Assembly (NCBI RefSeq): GCF_003846175.1
Contig: NZ_ML123049.1
Coordinates: forward strand, 276,081-340,080
Source of the DNA: Streptomyces sp. ADI95-17
GTDB lineage: Bacteria > Actinomycetota > Actinomycetes > Streptomycetales > Streptomycetaceae
Length of the DNA stretch: 64,000 nt
Direction of reading: 5' to 3'
The notes beneath the pieces are model-generated. The model was not told the DNA's origin. It ran no database searches and saw nothing but the letters and a program-made list of their open reading frames with translations. The position numbers and the translations under genes were made by a program. Positions 41,475 to 48,979 of this stretch are shown here, piece by piece (positions within the stretch are counted from its first letter, which is position 1; each line of letters begins with the position of its first letter).

Positions 41475-42602
41475 ATGACGGCATTCTCACTCGATCCGGC
41501 ACAGACCGCCTGGTGTGAAGAGCTAAGAACCCTCGCCGAACAGCAACTGCGCCCCCTCGCGGAGAAGGGCGCCCCCGGCCACGTCAACCGCCCCCTGATC
41601 GCTGCACTGGGCGAGACGGGGCTGCTCGACCGGCTGCTGAGCTCGGGCGCCCTCGACCTCTGCCTGCTCCGCGAGTCCCTGGCCCGCGGCTGCACCGAGG
41701 CCGAGACCGCGCTCGCCCTCCAGGGCCTCGGCACCCACCCCCTGCTCCGGGCGGGCACCCCGGCCCACCGCGAACGCTGGCTCCCCGAGGTGCGGGCCGG
41801 CCGCGCCGTCGCCGCCTTCGCGCTCAGCGAACCGGGCGCGGGCTCCGACGCGGCGGCCCTCGCCCTGAGCGCCGCACCCACCCCCGGCGGCTGGCGGCTG
41901 ACCGGCGAGAAGTGCTGGATCTCCAACGCCCCCGAGGCCGACTTCTACACCGTGTTCGCCCGCACGACCCCGGGCGCCGGCTCCCGGGGCGTCACCGCGT
42001 TCCTGGTCCCCGCCGACCGACCCGGACTCACCGGCACCGCCCTCGACATGCTCTCGCCGCACCCCATCGGGGCCCTGGCCTTCGACGGAGTCCCGGTCAC
42101 CCCCGACGACGTGCTCGGCGAACCCGACCGGGGCTTCCGGGTCGCCATGGACACCCTCAACCTGTTCCGCCCCAGCGTCGGCGCGTTCGCCGTCGGCATG
42201 GCCCGCGCCGCCCTGGACGCCACAGTGGAACACACCGCCCACCGCACCGCGTTCGGCGGCCCGCTGAAGGACCTTCAGGCCGTCTCCCACCAGGTCGCCG
42301 AGATGGCCACCCGGACCGAGGCCGCCCGGCTCCTGGTGTTCGCGGCAGCCGCCGGATACGACGCGGGGGAATCCGGCGTGCCGCGCCGGGCCGCCATGGC
42401 GAAGCTGTACGCCACCGAGACCGCGCAGTACGTCGTCGACACCGCCGTCCAGCTGCACGGCGCCCGCGCCCTGCGCCGCGGCCACCTCCTGGAACACCTC
42501 TACCGGGAGGTCCGCGCGCCACGGATCTACGAGGGCGCCAGCGAGGTCCAGCGCACGATCATCGCCAAGGAGCTGTACGCGACCCGGGAGGCGTCCGCAT
42601 GA
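41475..42602 (+). CDS. Acyl-CoA dehydrogenase
   Basis: This 375-residue FAD enzyme has AFALSEPGAGSDAAA (FAD loop), TGEKCWISNAPEADFYTVFA, AHRTAFGGPLKDLQAVSHQVAEM (dimer/FAD contact) and the C-terminal RIYEGASEVQRTIIAKELY, in which the Glu matches the catalytic base of medium/short-chain enzymes. In this context it could oxidise the reduced-ring or ring-opened CoA ester. The gene is coupled to the RidA gene by an ATGA overlap, which ties both to one pathway. Confidence 0.9.
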   Translation: MTAFSLDPAQTAWCEELRTLAEQQLRPLAEKGAPGHVNRPLIAALGETGLLDRLLSSGALDLCLLRESLARGCTEAETALALQGLGTHPLLRAGTPAHRERWLPEVRAGRAVAAFALSEPGAGSDAAALALSAAPTPGGWRLTGEKCWISNAPEADFYTVFARTTPGAGSRGVTAFLVPADRPGLTGTALDMLSPHPIGALAFDGVPVTPDDVLGEPDRGFRVAMDTLNLFRPSVGAFAVGMARAALDATVEHTAHRTAFGGPLKDLQAVSHQVAEMATRTEAARLLVFAAAAGYDAGESGVPRRAAMAKLYATETAQYVVDTAVQLHGARALRRGHLLEHLYREVRAPRIYEGASEVQRTIIAKELYATREASA

Positions 42603-43000
42603 GTCCGGTCCACCGGATCAACCCCGTCGACCTGTCACCGCCCACGGGCTTCTCGCACGCCGTTACGGCCACCGGCAGCCAACTCGTCTTCCTGGCCGGG
42701 CAGACCTCCCTCGACGAGGACGGCAAGATCGTCGGCGACGGCCTGCCCCAGCAGTTCGCCACCGCGCTCACCAATCTGCTCACCGCCCTGCGCGCGGCGG
42801 GCGGCGCCCCGGCGGACCTCGCCAGGGTCACCGTGTACGCCACCGATGTGGCCGACTACCGCGAACGGTCCGCCGAACTGGGCCGGATCTGGCGGCGGCT
42901 GGCGGGCCGCGACTACCCGGCGATGGCGGTCATCGGCGTGGCCAGGCTCTGGGACGAACAGGCCCTGGTCGAGATCGACGGGGTGGCGGTACTGCCCTGA
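42599..43000 (+). CDS. RidA/YjgF-family enamine/imine deaminase
   Basis: This 133-residue protein has the RidA fold: FSHAVTATGSQLVFLAGQTSLDEDGKIV, then ATALTNLLTALRAAGGAPADLARVTVYATD, and near the C terminus PAMAVIGVARLWDEQALVEIDGVAVL with the carboxylate-binding surface (the canonical Arg appears as ARLWDE). RidA enzymes hydrolyse reactive enamine/imine intermediates to ketones and ammonia. A CoA pathway for 2-aminobenzoate makes exactly such an enamine after ring reduction, so its coupling to the dehydrogenase is meaningful. Confidence 0.9.
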   Translation: MSPVHRINPVDLSPPTGFSHAVTATGSQLVFLAGQTSLDEDGKIVGDGLPQQFATALTNLLTALRAAGGAPADLARVTVYATDVADYRERSAELGRIWRRLAGRDYPAMAVIGVARLWDEQALVEIDGVAVLP

Positions 43001-43005
43001 ACGCA

Positions 43006-43037
43006 CCGTACGGGCCCGGTGATCCGGGCCCGTACGG
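43006..43037. terminator. Bidirectional terminator, 14-bp stem
   Basis: The 14-nt arms at 43006-43019 and 43024-43037 pair perfectly around a TGAT loop. The hairpin stands between the convergent RidA and monooxygenase genes. Confidence 0.9.
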
Positions 43038-43062
43038 GTTCAACGACGTGCATCGGCACCGG

Positions 43063-44196
43063 TCAGTACGGCTTCACCAGCACGTGCGCCGCGCCCGGGA
43101 TGCCGACCTTCAGCAGATCGTCCTCCTCGGGCGTCGTCTCGTTGCCCGTCTCCTGCTTGAGCACCGCACGCGACATGGCCTGCACCCACATGGCCCGGGG
43201 GCGGCGGCGCGCCTCCCACGCTTCGAGAGCCGCGGCCACGTCGGACCCGTCGTCCAGCGACTCGGCGAGCACCAGCGCGTCCTCGACGGCCATCGCCGCG
43301 CCCTGCGCGATGTGCGGGGTCGAGGCGTGCGCGGCGTCACCGGCCAGGACCACCCGGCCGACGTGCCACGGCTCCTCGACCGTCACCTGGGAGATCCGCG
43401 AGTACACCACCGAGGCCGGGTCGGTGACGGTGGCGAGCGCCTCGGCGACCGGTCCGGAGAACATCGCGAGGCGCTCCGTGAGCTGCTCGTGGGCCCGCTC
43501 CGGGTCCGGCCGGAAGTCCTCGGACTCCGCGAACACCGCGCCCAGGTACATCAGTTCCTCGGTGATCGGGGTGAGCAGCGCCTTCGCGTCCTTGCCCGCG
43601 GTGCCCATCACCACGCCCCGCACCTGCGGCTGCCTGGGCACCGTCACCCGCCAGTTCGCGAAGCCGGTGTACTCGGGGGTGTAGCGGTCCCCGTAGAGCC
43701 GGGTGCGCAGCGGCGAACCGATGCCGTCGAAGCCGGCCACCAGGTCCCAGCGGCCCGAGGAGCCGTCGGACAGGGTGACGTCCACGCCGGAGCCGTCGTC
43801 GGTCAGCTCGGTGATGGTGGTGCCGAAGCGGATCTGCGCACCCGCGGCGACGGCGGCGGAGTTCAGCACCTGGGCCAGGGCGGGGCGCGGGATGCCGTTG
43901 TTGGAGGGGGCGTCGCCCATCCGCGGCTGGGGTATCTCGGCCAGAGTGTTGCCGGCCGGGTCGGCGATGGTCAGGATCTCCCACTCGAAGCCCGCCGCCA
44001 GGCAGTCGTCCAGGACCCCGATCTCCCGCATGACGTGGAGGGCGTTGGACGGCTGGATGATCCCGACGCCGAGCGCGTCCACCTCGTCGCGGAGCTCGGC
44101 GATCTCGACGGTGTGGCCGCGCCGGGCCAGTGCGGTGGCGAGCGTGAGCCCGCCGATGCCGCCGCCGTGAATCAGGACGCGCAGGGGTGTTGCCAT
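43063..44196 (-). CDS. FAD-dependent aromatic monooxygenase
   Basis: This 377-residue PHBH-family flavoprotein has GGGIGGLTLATALARRGH at 10-27 (FAD), DLVAGFDGIGSPLR (DG motif) near 150, and RVVLAGDAAHASTPHIAQGAAMAVEDALVL (GD motif). Relatives hydroxylate phenols, salicylates and similar rings with NAD(P)H. It starts at ATG 44196, converges with the RidA gene and directly follows conservon 2 on the same strand. It could provide an alternative ring-hydroxylation step or act on an unrelated substrate; the CoA pathway already has its own monooxygenase. Confidence 0.88.
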   Translation of the reverse strand: MATPLRVLIHGGGIGGLTLATALARRGHTVEIAELRDEVDALGVGIIQPSNALHVMREIGVLDDCLAAGFEWEILTIADPAGNTLAEIPQPRMGDAPSNNGIPRPALAQVLNSAAVAAGAQIRFGTTITELTDDGSGVDVTLSDGSSGRWDLVAGFDGIGSPLRTRLYGDRYTPEYTGFANWRVTVPRQPQVRGVVMGTAGKDAKALLTPITEELMYLGAVFAESEDFRPDPERAHEQLTERLAMFSGPVAEALATVTDPASVVYSRISQVTVEEPWHVGRVVLAGDAAHASTPHIAQGAAMAVEDALVLAESLDDGSDVAAALEAWEARRRPRAMWVQAMSRAVLKQETGNETTPEEDDLLKVGIPGAAHVLVKPY

Positions 44197-44249
44197 CTCA
44201 GGTGTCTCCAGAGCGAGAAAGGTGCAGAGAGTTACGGGGGAGCGGACGG

Positions 44250-44819
44250 TCAGCCGGCCGCGACGGGCAGGCTCATCAGGTGGTCCACCAGAGCCAGCAG
44301 CACATCCCGGCCGAACGGCCGTTCGCGGACATCACCGATCAGCAGCGGCACGTGCGGGTCGAGGTCGAGGGCGGCCCTGATCTCGTCCGGCGTACGGGTG
44401 TTGTGGCCGTGGAAGCAGTTGATCGCCACCACGAACGGGATGTCCCGGCTCTCGTAGAAGTCGATCGAGGCGAAGCTCGTCTCCAGCCTGCGGGTGTCGG
44501 CGATCACCACGCCGCCGAGCGCCCCGTTGACCAGGTCGTTCCACATGAACCAGAAGCGTTCCTGGCCCGGGGTGCCGAAGAGGTAGACCACCAGCTCGGG
44601 ACTGACCGTGATACGGCCGAAGTCCAGCGCCACGGTGGTGGTGTCCTTCTGGCCGACACCGGCCAGGTCGTCGACCCCGATGCTGGCCTTGGTGAGGTAC
44701 TCCTCGGTGCGCAGCGGTGCGACCTCGCTGACCGCGCCCACCAGGGTGGTCTTGCCGACGCCGAAGCCTCCGGCGATGAGTATCTTGACGGCGGCGGGGG
44801 CCGCCTGACTGCTTGTCAT
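44250..44819 (-). CDS. cvnD: Conservon small GTPase CvnD (second conservon)
   Basis: This 189-residue Ras-like protein has P-loop GGFGVGKTT at 17-25, a G3 motif GTPGQERF near 80, and VVAINCF where NKxD would lie. It is the last gene of the operon, on the minus strand, 6 nt downstream of cvnC. It differs clearly from the conservon 1 GTPase, which supports separate signalling units rather than a recent duplication. Confidence 0.92.
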   Translation of the reverse strand: MTSSQAAPAAVKILIAGGFGVGKTTLVGAVSEVAPLRTEEYLTKASIGVDDLAGVGQKDTTTVALDFGRITVSPELVVYLFGTPGQERFWFMWNDLVNGALGGVVIADTRRLETSFASIDFYESRDIPFVVAINCFHGHNTRTPDEIRAALDLDPHVPLLIGDVRERPFGRDVLLALVDHLMSLPVAAG

Positions 44820-44825
44820 CTTGGT

Positions 44826-45230
44826 TCAGAGTCTCCGGAGTCCGTCTCGAACGGCGGCCAGCAGGCCCATGTCGCGGCCACCGGCCACCCGCGCCACCGA
44901 GAGCGGGGCGCGGGCGAGCAGCAGGCCCTGGGCGACGAGGTCGGCCAGCAGGATCTTGGTCACCGACACCGGGAGGCCGAGGTCGGAGGCGACTTCGGCG
45001 ACCGCGGCCGGGCGGCGGCAGCGGTCCAGGATCATCCGGTGCTCCGGCTGGAGCCGTCCGGGCCGCACCGGCGCACCGTGCTCGTCCCGGGGGTCCTGCG
45101 CGGTAGTGAGCACGGTGATCAGGCTGAAGTCGTCCCGCTCGGGAGCGGTCCGGCCCCGGGTGATGGTGTACGGGCGCACCATCGTGCCCGCCCCGTCCTC
45201 CTCGGCCTCGTCCTCCCAGTGCGGGGTCAC
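44826..45230 (-). CDS. cvnC: Conservon DUF742 protein CvnC (second conservon)
   Basis: This 134-residue protein has MVRPYTITRGRT in place of the usual PPY motif, followed by the winged-helix-like core LQPEHRMILDRCRRPAAVAEVASDLGLPVSVTKILLADLVAQGLL. The start GTG 45230 overlaps the cvnB stop (GTGA). The acidic N-terminal stretch WEDEAEEDG is characteristic of conservon C proteins. Confidence 0.9.
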   Translation of the reverse strand: MTPHWEDEAEEDGAGTMVRPYTITRGRTAPERDDFSLITVLTTAQDPRDEHGAPVRPGRLQPEHRMILDRCRRPAAVAEVASDLGLPVSVTKILLADLVAQGLLLARAPLSVARVAGGRDMGLLAAVRDGLRRL

Positions 45231-45664
45231 GCGCGCTGCCCGTCCCCGGTACCGAAGGCGTCGAACTCGCCGCGGGCCGGCGTGGTGAGCTTCTGGCCGA
45301 CCTGCTGCACCAGGTTGTGCATGGCGAGCGACATGATCTCGGCGTCCACCTCCTGGGAGGCGATCACGGCCAGGTGGGTGCCCTGGGCGGCCGCGATGAT
45401 GAAGAGCCAGAGGTCGTTCAGCTCGACGATGACCTGGTGCACGCCGCCGCCGTTGAAGAGCTGGCCGACGCCGCGGGCCAGGCTCTGCTGGCCGGTGCAG
45501 ATGGCGGCCAGCCGCTCGGCGTCGGCGCGGTCGATGGTGCGCGAGTGGCTCACCACGAGCCCGTCGTCGGACAGCAGGACTGCGTTCTGGGTCTCGGCCA
45601 CCGAGTCCACCAGGCCGTCGAGCAGCCAGTCGAGATCCTGGTGGGTGGCGGTTGTGCGTGTCAT
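45227..45664 (-). CDS. cvnB: Conservon roadblock/LC7 protein CvnB (second conservon)
   Basis: This 145-residue protein has the roadblock pattern DLDWLLDGLVDSVAETQNAVLLSDDGLVVS and the central helix ADAERLAAICTGQQSLARGVGQLF. Strands around HQVIVELNDLWLFIIAA complete the sheet. It is coupled to cvnA and cvnC by ATGA/GTGA overlaps and presumably bridges the ATPase CvnA and the GTPase CvnD. Confidence 0.92.
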   Translation of the reverse strand: MTRTTATHQDLDWLLDGLVDSVAETQNAVLLSDDGLVVSHSRTIDRADAERLAAICTGQQSLARGVGQLFNGGGVHQVIVELNDLWLFIIAAAQGTHLAVIASQEVDAEIMSLAMHNLVQQVGQKLTTPARGEFDAFGTGDGQRA

Positions 45665-48597
45665 GGCCGTTCTTCTCTCGTGGGGAGCGGGATGGCTGGC
45701 GGTGCAGGCTGCTTCGGCGTCTCGTCGGTCGCGCGGGCGGCGCGGGACCGGCGCTGGAACGCCCCGATCGCGGCGCCGGCCCGGCGCGGCGCCGGCCGCG
45801 GCTGCGGGTTCTCGGACGGGCTCGGCGGCCGCGGTGCGGCGGGCCGGGAGGCCGCCGGGTCGAGCCGCAGCTCGTCGGCCAGGCTGGCCTGCCGTACCCG
45901 GCGCGGCAACGGGGGTTCCGTACCGGGCGCGGGAAGGGCGGGCCGGTCGGATCCGTGCCCCGCGTCCTGGGCGCGGACGGCCGCGACGTCCGGCGGGGCC
46001 GGGTGGTCGGGCTCCGGAACCGGCAGCCGGGCGGGCCGGCCGCTCTCCGGCTCGGACTGCCGGGGCGCGGGAATCGCGAGGGGCGCGCGGCCCGTCCCGG
46101 GGGCGGTGGAGTACGGAGCCGCGTACGGCTGCGGAGCCGCGTACGGTTCGGCGGGCGCCGCGAACGGCGGCCGGTCGCCGGGGAATTCGCCCTGGGATGC
46201 CGGGTACGAGGGCTGGTCGCCGGGGAATTCGCCCTGGGGCGCCGGGTAGGACGGCCGGTCACCCGGGAACTCGCCCTGGGGCGCCGGGTAGGACGGCCGG
46301 TCACCCGGGAACTCGCCTTCGGGCGCCGGGTACGGCGGCTGGTCCACCGGGTACTGGCCGGCGGCCGTCATGTACGGCTGTTCGGCCTGGCCGTACGGGT
46401 TCTCCTGCGTGGCGTACGGCGCGGCCGGCGCGGCGTACGGCTGCTCCGGCTCCGGTTGCGGCCGGTACGGCTCCTGCTCCGGGGCCGGGTAGGGCTGTTC
46501 GGCGGCCGGGTACGGCTGCTCGGTGGTGGTGTACGGGGCGCCCGCCGTGTGCAGCGCGGTGACCCCGGCCAGCGCCTGGCCCTGTACGCGGGTGGGCAGC
46601 GCGCCATCGGCCGCGGGGGCCGAAGGGGCCGCGGGAGCGGCGGCGGGGGCGTCGGCCGCGGGGGCCGGCACGCCGACCGGACCGGTCCGCGGTTTGGGGA
46701 CGGTCAGCTCGTCGGGGACGAGCAGGACCACGCGGGTACCGCCGTACGCGGAGGAGCGGAACTCCACCCGCAGGCCGTGCTGGTCCGCGAGGCGCGCGAT
46801 CACGTACAGACCGAGACGGATGTCGTCGGAGTGGGCGAGCACGTCCATCCGGGGCGGCCGGACCATCAGTTCGTTGGCCGCCGCCAACTGGTCCTCCTCC
46901 ATCCCGAGTCCGCGGTCCTCGACCTCGATGGCCAGACCCCGGCTCACCTTCGCGGCCCTGACCTCGACCGGGCTCGGCGGCCGGGAGAAGCTGAGCGCGT
47001 TCTCGATCAGCTCGGCGAGCACGTGGGAGACCGGGCCCACGGCCCGCTCCGACAGCCACGGGCTGCCGTCCAGGTCCAGCACCACGCGGCGGTAGTCCTG
47101 CACCTCGCCCTGGGCGGAACGCATCACGTCCAGCAGCGGAACCGGCTTGCGCCAGCGCCGGTGCGGGGAACCGCCCGCGAGGATCACCAGGTTCTCCTCG
47201 TACCGCCGCAGTCGGGCCGTGAGGTGGTCCAGGTCGAAGAGACCGTCCAGCACCTCGGGGTCCTCGTGCTTGCGCTCCAGCTCGTCCAGCTTCTTCAGCT
47301 GCTGGCCGATCAACTGCTGGGTACGGCGGGCGATGCGCTGGAGCAGCCGCTCGAAGCCCCGGTGCTGGTCGGCCTGTTTGACGGCCGCCGCCAGCGCACT
47401 GGTGCGCGCCAGGTTGAGCGCGTCGCCGAGCTGGGTCAGCTCGTCGCTCCGGCTGCCCTTGCTGTCGGACTCGATGGCCCGCGCCTCGGCCTCGACATCG
47501 ATCCGCTCGCCCTGGGCGAGCCGCTCGACGACGTCCGGCAGGGCCTTCTCCAGCTCCTCGGCCCGCTCCTGGAGGCCGCTGATCCGGCGGCGGAGGTTGC
47601 GGGTGAGGCGCCAGGTGGTCCAGATGACCGCGATCACGGCCACCAGGCCGACGACCGTGGTCAGCACCATCTTGAACAGCAGCGACATGACGCTGCCCTT
47701 GCCCTCCTCGACCACACTGGCGGTGCGGCGCTCAAGGAGCTTCTCGATCTGTGGGCCGAGCTCGTCCATCGCCCCGCGCCAGGTCTTCTCCCGGGCACCG
47801 AGGTCGACGAACCCGTCCGCGTCGGCCTTGGCCGGGCGCAGCACGTCGCTCTCCACCTGCGTCTTGGCCTTCCAGGCGGCACTGTGGGTGATCTCCTCCC
47901 ACATGGCCTTGTCGTCCGGGGGCAGTTGGGGAACGACCTTGGTGGAGTACTGGAGTTCCTGGCCGGAAACAGCCTCCCGGACCTGCTTCAGGTCCTCGGT
48001 GCTCAGCTTCCCCTCGGGCCAGCCGCGCGCCAGCAGGGCGTCCGAGCGGGAGATCATCTCCTTGGTCCAGAACAGGTCCACCAGCGGCTGCGAGAGCGTG
48101 GTGATCCGGCCGTTGTCGACATGGCTGAGCGCCGCGAAGAGCTGGAGGTCGACCGCGATCAGGTCCGTGTAGTAGCCGTACACGGCCTTCTGCTGGTCGT
48201 TGCCGCCGTCGTCGACGAGGGCGCGCTGGGCCGGCAGCTGGTTGATGGCCGCGCGGGCCCTGCCGACCGCGTCGCGGACCTCGGCGGGCGCGTCGTCGGT
48301 CGCCACGTCGGAGAGCGTCTGGAAGCTCTTGACGGCTTCGTCGGTCAGCTTGCGCTGCTGCCGGAGCTCTTCGGTGGCGCCCTTGTGCCGGGCGAGCGCC
48401 TCGGCGCTGAGCCGGCGCTCCGCCTGGAGGTTGTAGTACACGATGTTGGACGGCTGGCCGGCCTTCTGCGCCAGCTGCCCCTGAGCGGCCTGGCGTTGGA
48501 AGTCCAGCAGGGTCTGACCACTGGTGACGGCCCAGAGGGCGGCCAGTGCGACGCCGGGAACGATGGCCAGAACGAGCAGGGCTGTCCGCAGCGACAT
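45661..48597 (-). CDS. cvnA: Conservon sensor histidine-kinase-like protein CvnA with NIT domain
   Basis: This protein has about 978 residues. It has an N-terminal signal-anchor (TALLVLAIVPGVALAALWAV), an extracellular helical region of about 290 residues matching nitrate/nitrite-sensing (NIT) domains, and a second membrane helix (LTTVVGLVAVIAVIWTTW). A HAMP-like helix and an HATPase_c domain with N-box ELIENALSFS and G1 EDRGLGM follow. The last 300 residues are Pro/Tyr/Glu-rich and contain four 14-residue repeats. No canonical H-box His is seen. ATG 48597 has no ribosome binding site; an in-frame CTG at 48636 lies 6 nt from a perfect AAGGAG and could be the real start (991 residues). Confidence 0.88.
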   Translation of the reverse strand: MSLRTALLVLAIVPGVALAALWAVTSGQTLLDFQRQAAQGQLAQKAGQPSNIVYYNLQAERRLSAEALARHKGATEELRQQRKLTDEAVKSFQTLSDVATDDAPAEVRDAVGRARAAINQLPAQRALVDDGGNDQQKAVYGYYTDLIAVDLQLFAALSHVDNGRITTLSQPLVDLFWTKEMISRSDALLARGWPEGKLSTEDLKQVREAVSGQELQYSTKVVPQLPPDDKAMWEEITHSAAWKAKTQVESDVLRPAKADADGFVDLGAREKTWRGAMDELGPQIEKLLERRTASVVEEGKGSVMSLLFKMVLTTVVGLVAVIAVIWTTWRLTRNLRRRISGLQERAEELEKALPDVVERLAQGERIDVEAEARAIESDSKGSRSDELTQLGDALNLARTSALAAAVKQADQHRGFERLLQRIARRTQQLIGQQLKKLDELERKHEDPEVLDGLFDLDHLTARLRRYEENLVILAGGSPHRRWRKPVPLLDVMRSAQGEVQDYRRVVLDLDGSPWLSERAVGPVSHVLAELIENALSFSRPPSPVEVRAAKVSRGLAIEVEDRGLGMEEDQLAAANELMVRPPRMDVLAHSDDIRLGLYVIARLADQHGLRVEFRSSAYGGTRVVLLVPDELTVPKPRTGPVGVPAPAADAPAAAPAAPSAPAADGALPTRVQGQALAGVTALHTAGAPYTTTEQPYPAAEQPYPAPEQEPYRPQPEPEQPYAAPAAPYATQENPYGQAEQPYMTAAGQYPVDQPPYPAPEGEFPGDRPSYPAPQGEFPGDRPSYPAPQGEFPGDQPSYPASQGEFPGDRPPFAAPAEPYAAPQPYAAPYSTAPGTGRAPLAIPAPRQSEPESGRPARLPVPEPDHPAPPDVAAVRAQDAGHGSDRPALPAPGTEPPLPRRVRQASLADELRLDPAASRPAAPRPPSPSENPQPRPAPRRAGAAIGAFQRRSRAARATDETPKQPAPPAIPLPTREERP
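46169..46336. repeat. 42-bp tandem repeat, 4 units, in the cvnA tail
   Basis: Units 46169-46210, 46211-46252, 46253-46294 and 46295-46336 encode 14-residue blocks around YPAPQGEFPGDRPS on the minus strand. The third and fourth are almost identical, which suggests recent expansion. Confidence 0.92.
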
Positions 48598-48979
48598 GGT
48601 GGTCGATTCGGTCCGCCGTGAGGCGCGCGTGCGCAGGGCGTGCTCCTTGATGATGCCAGCCTCGGGACTGGTCAAATCCGTTGAGAACTTCGACAGATAG
48701 ATATTAGTCACAGTGAAAAAATGAAAAGAAAGCGGGCTCACAGGTGCATCACTGATCACGCACATCTCCACCACCGTGCTCCGGACGGGCCGGTTCGCCC
48801 CGGTCCGAGCAGCGGGCCGGGAGGTCCGGGCGAACTCACCGCGCGGCGACGGGCGCGGCGCGCCGTACGGGTGAGGTGCGGTCGGGGATATATCTGTATT
48901 GGGTGCTATTTGCCCGTTATGTATCGCCCACGCCCGGGACGCCCGTCCACGGCGGGCGCGGAACGCCCCCCGGGGCCGT
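48598..48979. promoter_or_regulatory. Divergent promoter region of conservon 2 and mrp operon, 382 bp
   Basis: This region is unusually AT-rich for the window around 48680-48730, with TAATAT on the minus strand (within 48697-48710) as a candidate -10 for cvnA. ATATATCTGTAT near 48892-48903 and TTATGT near 48917 are candidates for the mrp side. An AAGGAG on the minus strand (48643-48648) precedes a possible CTG start of cvnA. I support no gene inside it. Confidence 0.6.

Noticed and set aside
16988..48597. The two conservons as one duplicated unit
   Set aside because: CvnA proteins differ in domain content (no sensor domain versus NIT domain), the GTPases are well diverged, and only one has a P450. 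They are independent members of the family.
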